Source: Pseudomonas sp. B20(2017)
GTDB taxonomy: Bacteria > Pseudomonadota > Gammaproteobacteria > Pseudomonadales > Pseudomonadaceae
Assembly: GCF_002113125.1 (NCBI RefSeq)
Contig: NZ_NEJP01000001.1
Location: forward strand, 186,001 to 250,000
Length of the DNA stretch: 64,000 nt
Direction of reading: 5' to 3'
Shown: positions 1 through 8,978 of the stretch, in pieces
Numbering within the stretch: the first letter of the stretch is position 1
How the letters are laid out: each line of letters opens with the position of its first letter
The notes under the pieces: generated by a model
Databases searched by the model: none
What the model was told of the DNA's origin: nothing
What the model saw: the letters and a program-made list of their open reading frames with translations, nothing else
Translations under genes and position numbers: made by a program

Positions 1-91
1 TGGAGATGTTCGCCAGGTTGTTGGCATGAGCCTTTTGCGCCAGTGCGTTCTGGCTGGCGCCGGTCATTGCCACATAAAGGTACTTGTCCAC
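1..91 (-). CDS. flgF: Flagellar basal-body rod protein FlgF, N-terminal fragment
   Basis: The first 30 codons are present and the gene runs off the left edge. The translation begins VDKYLYVAMTGASQNALAQK and continues into HANNLANIS, the rod-protein N-terminal signature of FlgF in pseudomonads. The start is GTG at 91, chosen because the conserved DKYLYVAMTG follows at once and an AGAGGAAAGA ribosome-binding site lies just upstream. FlgF is a proximal rod subunit exported by the flagellar type III apparatus. A sigma-54-like promoter lies about 60 bases upstream, in line with RpoN/FleQ control of Pseudomonas rod genes. Confidence 0.9.
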   Translation of the reverse strand, partial: MDKYLYVAMTGASQNALAQKAHANNLANIS

Positions 92-147
92 ACTCTTTCC
101 TCTGCATGCCGGACGTTTGCCGCCCACCGCTGTACTGCTGAGCCATA

Positions 148-163
148 AGCAATTTACAGACCA
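148..163 (-). promoter_or_regulatory. Candidate sigma-54 promoter of flgF
   Basis: On the minus strand this reads TGGTCTGTAAATTGCT. Against the RpoN consensus TGGCACG-N4-TTGCW it keeps the TGG, the G at position 7, the exact -24/-12 spacing and TTGCT. Predicted transcription would start near 137, leaving a leader of about 45 bases before the flgF GTG. Confidence 0.6.
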
Positions 164-305
164 ACTTTTTTCTGGCGGCCGAGGACCCGGTAAACAAAGG
201 ACTTGAGGGATTTTGCGGGGAGGAGGGAAATGTATCGAAGTCGAAAAACCGGCGGTGTCATGCCGCCATGTGGCAAGGCATTACCTTTTCACTGCCTGTA
301 GCGCC

Positions 306-387
306 GCCTTCGCGAGCAAGCTCGCTCCCACAAGGTCTGCCGCCAAATGAAGCTTTACTGTGGGAGCGAGCTTGCTCGCGAAGAGGC
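306..387. repeat. REP pair (inverted)
   Basis: Two copies of the Pseudomonas REP core GAGCGAGCTTGCTCGC in opposite orientation, at 306-335 and 359-387, separated by about 25 bases. Each copy can form its own hairpin and the pair a larger one. It lies 3' of phhR, a usual REP position. Confidence 0.9.
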
Positions 388-411
388 CATAACAGACGAT
401 GCATCTGCAGG

Positions 412-1971
412 CTATGACTCCGCCTTGCCGACTTCGTACTCACGCAGCTTGTTGGCAATCGTGGTGTGCGAAACCCCGAGCCGCTTGCCGAGTTGCCGAC
501 TGCTCGGATGTTCGGAATACAAGCGCTCCAGCACCGCCTTCTCGAAGCGCCCGACAATCTCGTCGAGCCCGCCTTCGAGGGAGAAATCGCCAAGCGGCTG
601 ACGCACACCGTAATCCGGCAGGCGAATGTGCTCGGCCTTGACCGTGCCGCCGTCGCACAGCGAAACCGCCTGGAACAACACGTTCTCCAGTTGCCGCACG
701 TTGCCCGGCCAATGGTAGTGACTGAGTCGGTCCATCGCCGCCGGCGCCAGTTTCGGCAGTGGGCAGCCGATCTGCCGGCTGGCCTGATCGAGGAAGTGCT
801 CCACCAGCGGCGTCAAACCGTCGAGGCATTCGCGCAGTGGCGGGATGTGCAGCGACAGCACGTTCAAGCGGTGATACAAATCCTGGCGAAACTCACCTCG
901 TGCGCACAATTCCGACAGGTCGACCTGGGTTGCGCAGATCACCCGCACATCCAGGTAAACCTCTTCATTACTGCCCACACGCCGAAAGCAACCGTCCTGC
1001 AGGAAGCGCAGCAATTTCACCTGCAAGCGCGGGCTCATTTCGCCAACGCCATCGAGGAACAGCGTGCCGCCCGCCGTCAGCTCCAGCAGCCCGAGCTTGC
1101 CTTCGACCCGCGCGCCTTCAAAGGCGCCGGGGCCGTAGCCGAACAGTTCGGTCTCGGCCATCGACTCCGGCAGCCCCGCGCAGTTGAGCGCCATCAACGG
1201 CGATTGGCCGCGCGGGCTCGCCAAGTGACAGGCCCGCGCCAGTAATTCCTTGCCGGTGCCGGTTTCACCTTCAATCAGCAGTGGCGCATCCAGCGGCGCC
1301 ATGCGTCGTGCTTCGCGCACAACCGCCGCCATCACTTTCGAGCTCTGGAAGATGCTGTCGAAGCCACGCAACTCTTGTTTGCGCACGTTATAGATGCGCT
1401 CGCCGACGCGATCCGCGCGGTGCAAGGTCAGCACTGCACCGGCCATGGCCTCGCTGTCGTCGTGCTCCGATTGCAGCGGCGCGATGTCGGCCAGAAAGAT
1501 GTCGCCCTTGACCTTGACCCGCATGCCGTTGATTCGCGATTTGTTGGCGCGCACCAGTTCCGGCAAGTCGAAATCCTCGGCGTAACGCGACAACGGAATC
1601 CCCGGCACCTCGTCCACCCGCACTCCGAGCAACTGCGCCGCCGCACGGTTGGCGGCAACGATGGAGCCGCCCATATCGATCGACAGCACCGGAAACTCCA
1701 GCGCGCCGAGCAACGCATTCAACTCCATGTGCCGCCGCTCGCTGGGCATCAGCCCTACCCGCTTGACGCCAAACACCCCGGCAATCGCCTCGAACTTGGG
1801 GCGTAACGCCTGGAACTGAATGTTGATCAGGTTCGGGCAATGCAGATAAATCGCGTTGCCATGTTCACCGCCCACCTCGCCACGGGCGACGTTGATCCCG
1901 TACTCCACCAGCAGATTGAGAATGTCGCGCAGGATGCCGATGCGGTTCTGGCAGTGGACTTTGATACGCAT
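412..1971 (-). CDS. phhR: PhhR, TyrR-type regulator of aromatic amino acid catabolism
   Basis: A 519-residue TyrR-family activator. It has an N-terminal ACT domain (about 1-75), a PAS domain (about 80-145), an AAA+ sigma-54-interaction-type domain (about 205-430) and a C-terminal Fis-like helix-turn-helix (RQLGKRLGVSHTTIANKL). Walker A is GETGTGKE at 235-242. Two deviations stand out: the loop that contacts sigma-54 reads GAFEGA (282-287) instead of GAFTGA, and Walker B reads LFLDGVGE, with Gly308 where most family members have Glu. The start at 1971 (MRIKVHCQNR) matches the conserved TyrR/PhhR N-terminus; an upstream start would add REP-derived residues. It is divergent from phhA, its known target, with a TyrR-box-like palindrome between them. 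Confidence 0.93.
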   Translation of the reverse strand: MRIKVHCQNRIGILRDILNLLVEYGINVARGEVGGEHGNAIYLHCPNLINIQFQALRPKFEAIAGVFGVKRVGLMPSERRHMELNALLGALEFPVLSIDMGGSIVAANRAAAQLLGVRVDEVPGIPLSRYAEDFDLPELVRANKSRINGMRVKVKGDIFLADIAPLQSEHDDSEAMAGAVLTLHRADRVGERIYNVRKQELRGFDSIFQSSKVMAAVVREARRMAPLDAPLLIEGETGTGKELLARACHLASPRGQSPLMALNCAGLPESMAETELFGYGPGAFEGARVEGKLGLLELTAGGTLFLDGVGEMSPRLQVKLLRFLQDGCFRRVGSNEEVYLDVRVICATQVDLSELCARGEFRQDLYHRLNVLSLHIPPLRECLDGLTPLVEHFLDQASRQIGCPLPKLAPAAMDRLSHYHWPGNVRQLENVLFQAVSLCDGGTVKAEHIRLPDYGVRQPLGDFSLEGGLDEIVGRFEKAVLERLYSEHPSSRQLGKRLGVSHTTIANKLREYEVGKAES

Positions 1972-2006
1972 ATAAAGGCCTGACGAAGAAAGGGTTGAAC
2001 ACAAAC

Positions 2007-2098
2007 CCTGTGGGAGCGAGCTTGCTCGCGAAGGCGATTTGCCTGCCCCATCAATGCTGAATGTGCCGACGCATTCGCGAGCAAGCTCGCTCCCACAG
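2007..2098. repeat. REP pair (inverted)
   Basis: REP cores at 2007-2036 (forward) and 2072-2098 (reverse), immediately upstream of phhR. Because this is a divergent promoter region rather than a 3' end, the pair separates the phhR start from the phhA control region. Confidence 0.9.
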
Positions 2099-2222
2099 AG
2101 GTTTTGCAGCGCACCTTGGTCTTTTTTTCTGCCTGGGCGCGCAAATAGTCGTCAAGATTATGTGACAGCCATCGGCCTTTTCAAACCCGACAGTCACCGC
2201 AAACACGACTTATCGCACGAAG

Positions 2223-2240
2223 CGTAACGAAAATTTTACG
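2223..2240. promoter_or_regulatory. Candidate PhhR (TyrR-type) box upstream of phhA
   Basis: The sequence CGTAAC-N6-TTTACG is an inverted repeat matching the TyrR-box design TGTAAA-N6-TTTACA in arm length and spacing. It lies about 125 bases upstream of the phhA start within the phhR-phhA interval (1972-2362), which holds no other gene besides the REP pair. PhhR binding is inferred from the design and location only. Confidence 0.5.
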
Positions 2241-2362
2241 AATCAAAGAGACTTTTCCTACTCGACCGCTCTTCAACCTGCTGCAACAACGAACGTTCCG
2301 GGGTATTTCTCAGTCCATCGCAGGACATAACAAGAACGAAATTCCCCTCGCAGGAGAGCAGT

Positions 2363-3154
2363 ATGAAGCAGACGCAATACGTGGCCCGCGAGCCCGATGC
2401 GCAAGGTTTTATCGACTACCCCGCCGAAGAACACGCGGTGTGGAACACGCTGATCACCCGCCAGATGAAAGTGATCGAGGGGCGTGCGTGCCAGGAATAC
2501 CTGGACGGTATCGAAAAACTCGGTCTGCCCCACGACCGCATTCCGCAACTGGGCGAGATCAACAAGGTGCTCGGCGAGACCACCGGTTGGCAGGTTGCCC
2601 GCGTCCCGGCTCTGATCCCCTTCCAGACCTTTTTCGAATTGCTCGCCAGCAAGCAGTTTCCGGTGGCCACGTTCATTCGCACCCGTGAAGAACTGGACTA
2701 CCTGCAAGAGCCGGACATTTTCCACGAGATCTTTGGCCACTGCCCGCTGCTGACCAACCCGTGGTTCGCCGAATTCACCCACACCTACGGCAAGCTCGGT
2801 CTGCAAGCGACCAAGGAAGAACGCGTTTATCTGGCGCGTCTGTACTGGATGACCATCGAGTTCGGCCTGGTCGACACCCCGCAAGGCAAACGCATCTACG
2901 GTGGCGGCATCCTGTCTTCGCCGAAAGAAACCGTTTATTCGCTGTCGGACGAGCCCGAGCATCAGGCTTTCGATCCGCTGGAAGCGATGCGCACGCCTTA
3001 TCGCATCGACATCCTGCAACCGCTGTATTTTGTCCTGCCGAACCTCAAGCGCCTGTTCGACCTGGCCCACGAAGACATCATGGCCATGGTCAAGCAAGGC
3101 ATGCAGCTGGGTCTGCACGCACCGAAGTTTCCGCCGAAACCAAAAGCTGCGTGA
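2363..3154 (+). CDS. phhA: Phenylalanine 4-monooxygenase
   Basis: A 263-residue bacterial-type phenylalanine hydroxylase, the usual length for the single-domain bacterial enzyme without a regulatory ACT domain. It converts phenylalanine to tyrosine with tetrahydropterin and O2. The non-heme iron ligands are visible as His121 and His126 in FHEIFGHCPLL and Glu166 in YWMTIEFGL. The start is supported by AGGAGAG nine bases upstream. It is the first gene of phhA-phhB-phhC, and the divergent phhR is its expected activator. Confidence 0.97.
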   Translation: MKQTQYVAREPDAQGFIDYPAEEHAVWNTLITRQMKVIEGRACQEYLDGIEKLGLPHDRIPQLGEINKVLGETTGWQVARVPALIPFQTFFELLASKQFPVATFIRTREELDYLQEPDIFHEIFGHCPLLTNPWFAEFTHTYGKLGLQATKEERVYLARLYWMTIEFGLVDTPQGKRIYGGGILSSPKETVYSLSDEPEHQAFDPLEAMRTPYRIDILQPLYFVLPNLKRLFDLAHEDIMAMVKQGMQLGLHAPKFPPKPKAA

Positions 3155-3270
3155 ACCGTGGCTTTTACTTACAAGTGAGTCTGTCAGTCGTCGCGGCTTT
3201 GGTTTAGCGTGGCGACATTGACGACCGTAACAGCTCTTATAAAAAGACATCCGATCTCAGGAATCAAACC

Positions 3271-3627
3271 ATGTCCACTTTGAACCAAGCCCATTGCGAA
3301 GCGTGCCGTGCCGATGCCCCACAAGTCAGCGATGAAGAACTGCCGATCCTGATCAAGCAGATCCCTGACTGGAACATCGAAGTCCGCGACAGCATCATGC
3401 AGCTGGAAAAAGTCTTCCTGTTCAAGAATTTCAAGCACGCACTGGCCTTCACCAACGCCGTCGGCGAGATCTCCGAGGCCGAAGGTCACCACCCGGGCCT
3501 GCTGACCGAGTGGGGCAAAGTCACCGTGACCTGGTGGAGCCACTCGATCAAGGGCCTGCACCGCAACGACTTCATCATGGCCGCGCGCACTGACGAAGTG
3601 GCCAAGACCGCAGAAGGACGCAAGTAA
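3271..3627 (+). CDS. phhB: Pterin-4a-carbinolamine dehydratase
   Basis: A 118-residue PCD/DCoH-family enzyme that dehydrates the 4a-hydroxypterin made by PhhA so that the cofactor can be recycled. Active-site features visible are EGHHPG (His73, His74), [14 protein letters not shown] (His91, Asp100) and Trp34. It follows phhA by 116 bases, which hold no gene, and its stop overlaps the phhC start (TAATG), so phhB and phhC are translationally coupled. Confidence 0.96.
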
Positions 3628-4820
3628 TGCACTTCGACGCCATCGGCCGGGTGCCCGGCGACCCGATCCTCGGCCTGATGGAGGCCTACGCGCAGGACTC
3701 CAACCCGCGCAAGTTCGACCTCGGCGTGGGCGTCTACAAGGATGCCCAAGGCCTGACGCCGATCCCCGAAGCGGTGAAAATCGCCGAGGCGCGTCTGGTC
3801 GAGAGCCAGGACACCAAGACCTACATCGGTGGCCACGGCAATCCGCTGTTCGGCAAAGTCATCAATGAACTGGTGCTCGGTGCCGATTCGGCGCTGATCG
3901 CCGAGCAACGCGCCGGCGCCACCCAAACTCCGGGCGGCACGGGCGCCCTGCGTCTGGCAGCGGATTTCATCGCCCAATGCCTGCCGGGCAAAGGCGTATG
4001 GCTGAGCAACCCGACCTGGCCGATCCACGAAACGATTTTCGCGGCCGCCGGGGTCAAGATCAGCCATTACCCGTACGTTGGCAGCGACAACCGCCTCGAT
4101 GTCGATGCAATGCTTGCCGTGCTCAATGAAGTACCGAAAGGCGATGTGGTGCTGCTGCACGCGTGCTGCCACAACCCGACCGGTTTCGACCTGAGCCACG
4201 ACGACTGGCAGCGAGTGCTGGAGGTGGTACGCCGCCGTGACCTGCTGCCGCTGATCGACTTTGCCTACCAGGGCTTTGGCGACGGACTGGAGCAGGATGC
4301 ATGGTCGACCCGGCTGTTTGCGGCCGAGTTGCCTGAACTGCTGATCACCAGCTCCTGCTCCAAGAACTTCGGCCTGTACCGCGATCGCACCGGTGCGTTG
4401 ATCGTCAGCGCGAAAACCGCCGACAAGCTCATCGACATCCGCAGCCAGCTGGCGCACATCGCCCGCAACCTGTGGTCGACGCCACCGGATCACGGCGCGG
4501 CAGTGGTCGCCACGATCCTCGCCGACCCGGAGCTGAAACGCCGCTGGGCCGACGAAGTGGAAGCCATGCGTCTGCGCATCGCCCAGTTGCGCAGCGGTCT
4601 GGTGGAAGCGCTGGAGCCGCACGGTCTGCGCGAGCGTTTTGCACACATCGGCGTGCAACGCGGGATGTTCTCCTACACCGGCCTGTCACCGGAGCAGGTG
4701 AAAAACCTGCGCGAGCATCACAGCGTGTACATGGTCAGCTCGGGCCGGGCCAACGTCGCCGGGATTGATGCAACGCGCCTCGATCTGCTGGCCGAAGCGA
4801 TCGCCAACGTCTGCAAATAG
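3627..4820 (+). CDS. phhC: Aromatic amino acid aminotransferase
   Basis: A 397-residue class I PLP-dependent aminotransferase (AspC/TyrB type). CHNPTG is at 181-186, the PLP-phenol-binding Asp211 lies in LIDFAYQGFG, and the Schiff-base Lys246 lies in SSCSKNFGLYRDR. By position (third gene of phhABC) it should transaminate tyrosine to 4-hydroxyphenylpyruvate, linking phenylalanine hydroxylation to homogentisate breakdown. Its ATG overlaps the phhB stop. The names amaC and tyrB are used for the same enzyme in other pseudomonads. Confidence 0.92.
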   Translation: MHFDAIGRVPGDPILGLMEAYAQDSNPRKFDLGVGVYKDAQGLTPIPEAVKIAEARLVESQDTKTYIGGHGNPLFGKVINELVLGADSALIAEQRAGATQTPGGTGALRLAADFIAQCLPGKGVWLSNPTWPIHETIFAAAGVKISHYPYVGSDNRLDVDAMLAVLNEVPKGDVVLLHACCHNPTGFDLSHDDWQRVLEVVRRRDLLPLIDFAYQGFGDGLEQDAWSTRLFAAELPELLITSSCSKNFGLYRDRTGALIVSAKTADKLIDIRSQLAHIARNLWSTPPDHGAAVVATILADPELKRRWADEVEAMRLRIAQLRSGLVEALEPHGLRERFAHIGVQRGMFSYTGLSPEQVKNLREHHSVYMVSSGRANVAGIDATRLDLLAEAIANVCK

Positions 4821-4837
4821 TCCAAACACCGCACAAC

Positions 4838-4944
4838 CCTGTGGGAGCGAGCTTGCTCCGGGCGGCGTTCCGACGAAAGCGTCGGATCAGTCGACACACA
4901 CGTCGGCTGAAAGGGCCCCTTCGCGAGCAAGCTCGCTCCCACAG
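4838..4944. repeat. REP pair (inverted), one arm degenerate
   Basis: REP cores at 4838-4866 and 4918-4944. The first arm ends GCTTGCTCCGGGCGG instead of the usual GCTTGCTCGCGAA, so the two arms are no longer perfectly complementary. It lies at the 3' end of the phh operon. Confidence 0.85.
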
Positions 4945-5095
4945 TGGTTTGTGTGCTGCCTCCCCCCATGTGGCCATTTGTCGCAACAAATGGATATAAA
5001 AGTCTGATTGTCATTTTTCTTCCTGTATCCTTCGCAAGCTTTCTGAAAGCGCGGATCTACCAGATCTATCAACAGACTTAGCGAGGAGCGCAACC

Positions 5096-5227
5096 ATGCA
5101 CGAGATTCCGAATCTCCCCTTCCCAAGCCTGCACGAAACTGAGCAGACGACCACGCAACAAGCCGGTGCCCAACAGCCCGAGCCGAAAGAAGCCGCCGAG
5201 AGCCGTCCGGCCGACAGCGAAGAGTAA
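5096..5227 (+). CDS. Small acidic protein, 43 residues, unknown function
   Basis: A short ORF starting MHEIPNLPFPSLHETEQ and ending PADSEE. A strong ribosome-binding site (GCGAGGAG) lies seven bases before the ATG, the main reason to accept it. The product is hydrophilic, rich in Glu, Gln, Pro and Ala, with no membrane segment or Cys, and is probably disordered. It lies between the phh operon's REP pair and another small gene. I do not recognise its function. Confidence 0.55.
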   Translation: MHEIPNLPFPSLHETEQTTTQQAGAQQPEPKEAAESRPADSEE

Positions 5228-5248
5228 GCAACACCCGCCGTACAGACC

Positions 5249-5280
5249 GTGTGGAAAGCGCTAACATGCGCTTTCCACAC
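5249..5280. other. Perfect 12-bp hairpin between two small genes
   Basis: The arms GTGTGGAAAGCG and CGCTTTCCACAC are perfectly complementary around an eight-base loop. It starts 21 bases after the stop of the 43-residue ORF and ends 21 bases before the next ATG. No T-run follows, so it is not a classical terminator; it could be a transcript-end stabiliser or an operator. Confidence 0.6.
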
Positions 5281-5301
5281 TGCCTGAAACCTGAGCCTGC
5301 A

Positions 5302-5484
5302 ATGACCGACGAAACCTTTAACGAACAACAGGCTGAAATTCTCATCGGTGCCACCGAGAAGATGATCGAGATCTGGACCCGTCTCTCGCCCGAGAAACAG
5401 GCCGCCCTGCTCGCCCGTTTCGGCAGCGAAGAAAACGCGTTGGCCGCTCTGGTCACCACGCAATTGGTCGCCCCGGCCAAATAG
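5302..5484 (+). CDS. Small conserved-looking protein, 60 residues
   Basis: The product reads MTDETFNEQQAEILIGATEK and continues with MIEIWTRLSPEKQAALLARF. It is mostly predicted helix, with no signal peptide. The frame opens at 5251, but the first 17 codons are built from the hairpin arm, so the start at 5302 is preferred; its ribosome-binding site is weak. The name and function are not known to me. Confidence 0.6.
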   Translation: MTDETFNEQQAEILIGATEKMIEIWTRLSPEKQAALLARFGSEENALAALVTTQLVAPAK

Positions 5485-5566
5485 TTTTACTTTTCCCGCC
5501 CCAGACGCTTCCGCACCGGTATCATGAGCAGCCTATCTATTCTGCTCTTCCCGTGGATCGTAATTC

Positions 5567-6766
5567 ATGTCGCCCTCTATGCCAGAACCCCAGCGTCCCC
5601 TGGCGGTCACGCTGCAAGTCGTTTCCATCGTCCTGTTCACCTTTATTGGCTATCTCAACATCGGTATTCCGCTCGCTGTGTTGCCGGGGTACGTCCATAG
5701 CGATCTGGGCTTCGGTGCAGTCATCGCAGGACTGGTGATCAGCGTGCAATACCTCGCGACCCTGCTGAGCCGTCCGTATGCCGGCAAGATCATCGACAAC
5801 CAGGGCAGCAAACGTGCGGTGATGATTGGCCTAGCCGGTTGTGGCTTGAGCGGTGTGTTCATGCTGATTTCCGCGTGGACACCCCACCTGCCGCTGCTGA
5901 GCCTGATCAGCCTGTTCGTCGGCCGTCTTGTGCTGGGCAGCGCTGAAAGCCTGGTCGGCTCAGGCTCGATCGGCTGGGGCATCGGCCGGGTCGGCGCCGC
6001 CAACACCGCCAAGGTCATCTCGTGGAACGGCATCGCCAGTTATGGCGCGCTGGCGGTCGGTGCCCCGCTGGGGGTGTGGCTGGTCAGCCATTTCGGGCTT
6101 TGGAGCATGGGCGTGAGCATTCTGTTGCTGGCCACGCTGGGGTTGCTGCTGGCCTGGCCGAAAACCGCCGCGCCGATCGTAGCCGGCGAACGCCTTCCGT
6201 TCATGCACGTTCTCGGGCGCGTCTTCCCGCACGGCTGCGGACTGGCGCTGGGCTCGATCGGCTTCGGCACCATCGCCACCTTCATCACTCTGTATTACGC
6301 CACGCAGCACTGGGATAACGCGGTGCTGTGCCTGAGCCTGTTCGGTGCCAGCTTCATCGGCGCGCGACTGCTGTTCGGCAACCTGATCAACCGCCTCGGC
6401 GGCTTCCGCGTGGCGATTGCCTGCCTGTCGGTGGAAACACTCGGTCTGCTGTTGCTGTGGCTCGCGCCCGACGCGCACTGGGCATTGGCCGGTGCGGCAT
6501 TGAGCGGTTTCGGTTTCTCGCTGGTGTTCCCGGCACTGGGTGTGGAAGCCGTGAACCTGGTGCCAGCCTCCAGCCGAGGCGCGGCCGTCGGGGCGTATTC
6601 GTTGTTCATCGACCTGTCGCTGGGCATCACCGGGCCGCTGGCGGGTGCGATTGCAGCGGGCTTCGGTTTTGCCTCGATCTTCCTGTTCGCCGCCCTCGCC
6701 GCGCTGAGCGGCCTGGCACTGAGCGTCTATCTGTACCGCCACACGGCGAAGTACCGCGAAGACTAG
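5567..6766 (+). CDS. MFS transporter, YhhS/YfcJ-like
   Basis: A 399-residue major facilitator with about 12 hydrophobic segments. The N-terminal block ([20 protein letters not shown], then [20 protein letters not shown]) closely resembles the E. coli YhhS/YfcJ family, and the TM2-TM3 loop carries the MFS-like DNQGSKR. The substrate is unknown; relatives are thought to be drug or sugar efflux proteins. The start could also be the ATG four codons downstream (MPEPQ). It converges on arfB with a four-base 3' overlap. Confidence 0.85.
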   Translation: MSPSMPEPQRPLAVTLQVVSIVLFTFIGYLNIGIPLAVLPGYVHSDLGFGAVIAGLVISVQYLATLLSRPYAGKIIDNQGSKRAVMIGLAGCGLSGVFMLISAWTPHLPLLSLISLFVGRLVLGSAESLVGSGSIGWGIGRVGAANTAKVISWNGIASYGALAVGAPLGVWLVSHFGLWSMGVSILLLATLGLLLAWPKTAAPIVAGERLPFMHVLGRVFPHGCGLALGSIGFGTIATFITLYYATQHWDNAVLCLSLFGASFIGARLLFGNLINRLGGFRVAIACLSVETLGLLLLWLAPDAHWALAGAALSGFGFSLVFPALGVEAVNLVPASSRGAAVGAYSLFIDLSLGITGPLAGAIAAGFGFASIFLFAALAALSGLALSVYLYRHTAKYRED

Positions 6767-7176
6767 AAATCCACTTTGCCGCGCCCGGCCTTGATGCTGC
6801 CGCGCTTGGTTTTCGATTCGAGCCGACGCTTCTTTGAACCCAGTGTCGGCTTGGTCGGCCGGCGCTTCTTCTCGACCTTGGTGGCGCTGAGGATCAACTC
6901 GGTCAGACGCTCTAGTGCATCGGCGCGGTTCTGTTCCTGCGTGCGGTACTGCTGGGCCTTGATGATCAGCACGCCGTCGCCGGTGATGCGACTGTCGCGC
7001 AGCGCCAGCAGACGCTCCTTGTAGAACTCGGGCAAGGACGAGGCCGGAATGTCGAAGCGCAGGTGCACGGCACTGGAGACCTTGTTGACGTTCTGCCCAC
7101 CGGCGCCCTGGGCGCGGATGTACGTCAGTTCGATCTCGGCATCCGGCAGATGCACGTTGTTGGAAATCACCAGCAT
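6763..7176 (-). CDS. arfB: Alternative ribosome-rescue factor, peptidyl-tRNA hydrolase ArfB
   Basis: A 137-residue class I release-factor homologue. The catalytic GGQ motif is at 26-28 ([13 protein letters not shown]), and a Lys/Arg-rich tail ([20 protein letters not shown]) would enter the mRNA channel of stalled ribosomes. It lacks the codon-recognition domain of full release factors, as ArfB (YaeJ) does. The start at 7176 ([10 protein letters not shown]) matches the family; upstream codons in the open frame come from a terminator. It frees stalled peptidyl-tRNA on non-stop ribosomes. Confidence 0.92.
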   Translation of the reverse strand: MLVISNNVHLPDAEIELTYIRAQGAGGQNVNKVSSAVHLRFDIPASSLPEFYKERLLALRDSRITGDGVLIIKAQQYRTQEQNRADALERLTELILSATKVEKKRRPTKPTLGSKKRRLESKTKRGSIKAGRGKVDF

Positions 7177-7221
7177 GGAAAAGCGTCCGTATTCAGAACC
7201 CGCAGGATACCGCGAAAGCAC

Positions 7222-7249
7222 AAAAAACCCGGCACTTGGCCGGGTTTGT
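7222..7249 (-). terminator. Rho-independent terminator of aroP
   Basis: A nine-base stem (AAACCCGGC/GCCGGGTTT, 7225-7247) with a five-base loop, followed on the minus strand by a run of T. It lies about 20 bases past the aroP stop. The plus strand also carries a T-rich tail, so it may act both ways. Confidence 0.85.
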
Positions 7250-7267
7250 TGTTTTTTGCAAAGACGC

Positions 7268-8686
7268 TTACTTGACTGCGCTCGCAGCGTGCGGTGCCTG
7301 TTGTGCACCGCGCTTGTTCTTGATCACGTAGCAGGCCCACATGAACACCACCCACACCGGGATCGCGTACACCGAGATCTGAATGCCCGGGATCAGCAGC
7401 ATCACGCCGAGGATGAACAGGACGAACGCCAGGCAGATGTAGTTGCCGTACGGATACCACAGCGCCTTGAACAGCGGCTTCTGGTTAGTCTTGTTCATGT
7501 GCTGGCGGAACTTGAAGTGCGAGAAGCTGATCATCGCCCAGTTGATCACCAGCGTTGCAACTACCAGCGACATCAGCAGTTCCAGCGCGTGTTGCGGGAT
7601 CAGGTAGTTGAGCAGCACGGCCACCAGAGTCACAGCCGCCGAGGCCAGGATCGAACGCACCGGCACGCCGCGCTTGTCGATCTTCGCCAGCGCTTTCGGC
7701 GCATCGCCCTGCTCAGCCATGCCCAGCAGCATGCGGCTGTTGCAGTAGGTGCCGCTGTTGTACACCGACAATGCGGCGGTCAGCACCACGAAGTTGAGGA
7801 TGTGCGCGGCGGTGTTGCTGCCGAGCATCGAGAATACCTGCACGAACGGGCTGCCGCTGTAGGAATCGCCGGAAGCGTTGAGGGTTTCCAGCAGACTGTC
7901 CCACGGGGTCAGCGACAGCAGGATCACCAGTGCGCCGATGTAGAAAATCAGGATCCGGTAGATCACCTGGTTGATCGCTTTCGGGATCACGGTTTTCGGC
8001 TTGTCGGCTTCGGCCGCGGTGAAACCGAGCATTTCCAGGCCGCCGAAGGAGAACATGATGATCGCCATGGCCATCACCAGGCCGCTGACGCCGTTCGGGA
8101 AGAAGCCGCCGTGGGACCACAGGTTGCTGACCGAAGCCTGCGGGCCGCCATGGCCGCTGACCAGCAGGTAGCTGCCCAGGGCAATCATGCCGACGATCGC
8201 CACGACCTTGATGATCGCGAACCAGAATTCGGCTTCACCGAAGACTTTGACGTTGGCCAGGTTGATTGCATTGATCAGCAGGAAGAATGCGGCAGCAGTG
8301 ACCCAGCTCGGGATCTCCGGCGCCCAGTAGTGAATGTATTTGCCGACGGCAGTCAGCTCCGACATGCCTACCAGGATGTACAGGATCCAGCAGTTCCAGC
8401 CCGACAGGAAACCGGCGAAGCCGCCCCAATACTTGTGCGCGAAATGGCTGAAGGAACCGGCCACCGGCTCTTCGACGATCATTTCGCCGAGCTGGCGCAT
8501 GATCATGAAGGCGATGAAGCCGCAGATGGCATAGCCGAGGATCATCGACGGGCCAGCGGATTTCAGCACCCCGGCCGAGCCGAGGAACAATCCGGTACCG
8601 ATCGCGCCACCGAGGGCGATCAGTTGAATATGGCGATTTTTCAGGCCGCGTTTCAGCTCGCCTGATTGCGAGTTTTGTCCACTCAT
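7268..8686 (-). CDS. aroP: Aromatic amino acid permease, AroP type
   Basis: A 472-residue APC-superfamily permease with about 12 membrane segments. The start of TM1 ([20 protein letters not shown]) and the block [20 protein letters not shown] are near copies of E. coli AroP, as is [10 protein letters not shown]. It should import Phe, Tyr and Trp by proton symport. Proximity to phhABC fits a phenylalanine-use locus. The start at 8686 (MSGQNSQ) is preferred over a TTG six codons upstream, although neither has a strong ribosome-binding site. Confidence 0.88.
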   Translation of the reverse strand: MSGQNSQSGELKRGLKNRHIQLIALGGAIGTGLFLGSAGVLKSAGPSMILGYAICGFIAFMIMRQLGEMIVEEPVAGSFSHFAHKYWGGFAGFLSGWNCWILYILVGMSELTAVGKYIHYWAPEIPSWVTAAAFFLLINAINLANVKVFGEAEFWFAIIKVVAIVGMIALGSYLLVSGHGGPQASVSNLWSHGGFFPNGVSGLVMAMAIIMFSFGGLEMLGFTAAEADKPKTVIPKAINQVIYRILIFYIGALVILLSLTPWDSLLETLNASGDSYSGSPFVQVFSMLGSNTAAHILNFVVLTAALSVYNSGTYCNSRMLLGMAEQGDAPKALAKIDKRGVPVRSILASAAVTLVAVLLNYLIPQHALELLMSLVVATLVINWAMISFSHFKFRQHMNKTNQKPLFKALWYPYGNYICLAFVLFILGVMLLIPGIQISVYAIPVWVVFMWACYVIKNKRGAQQAPHAASAVK

Positions 8687-8978
8687 GAAAAAGGTCTCAC
8701 GCAAGGTTTGATGATGTTCAGTAGACGTTGCTGCAAGGTTGCGATTTCAGCCAACCTTGATCAAACCCCAGCGCAGGCACCAGGAATTCAGCTTTTTTAC
8801 AACGGTCATGCGTCACCTGTTTGTTTTTATCTGTGACGAAATCGAACCCGACACGCTTGTGACGCGGCGGAGTGAACAAGGCGGATAAACCTTGAGGTTT
8901 GCGCGATTACGCAGAGGGTCACAGTTAAAACGCGGCGCATTGTACACCGCTAACCCCCTGCTGCCAGACCTCGCCGGA

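Larger units (their letters stand above)
92..411. other. Intergenic region between flgF and phhR
   Basis: No gene was recognised. It holds the flgF sigma-54 promoter near the left end and a convergent REP pair (306-387) next to the 3' end of phhR. The ORFs that can be drawn here are made of REP sequence. Confidence 0.7.

Noticed and set aside
306..387. Small ORFs such as GSELARE-containing peptides at REP pairs
   Set aside because: They recur at every REP element and only translate the repeat.
5249..5280. Hairpin as a rho-independent terminator
   Set aside because: The stem is perfect but no T-run follows on either strand.
7049..8665. 538-codon plus-strand frame opposite arfB and aroP
   Set aside because: His/Gln/Arg-rich antisense product of two well-identified genes.
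8811..8838. CGTCAC/GTGACG inverted repeat as a PhhR box for aroP
   Set aside because: Arm sequence and 16-base spacing do not match the TyrR-type box; too weak to assign.
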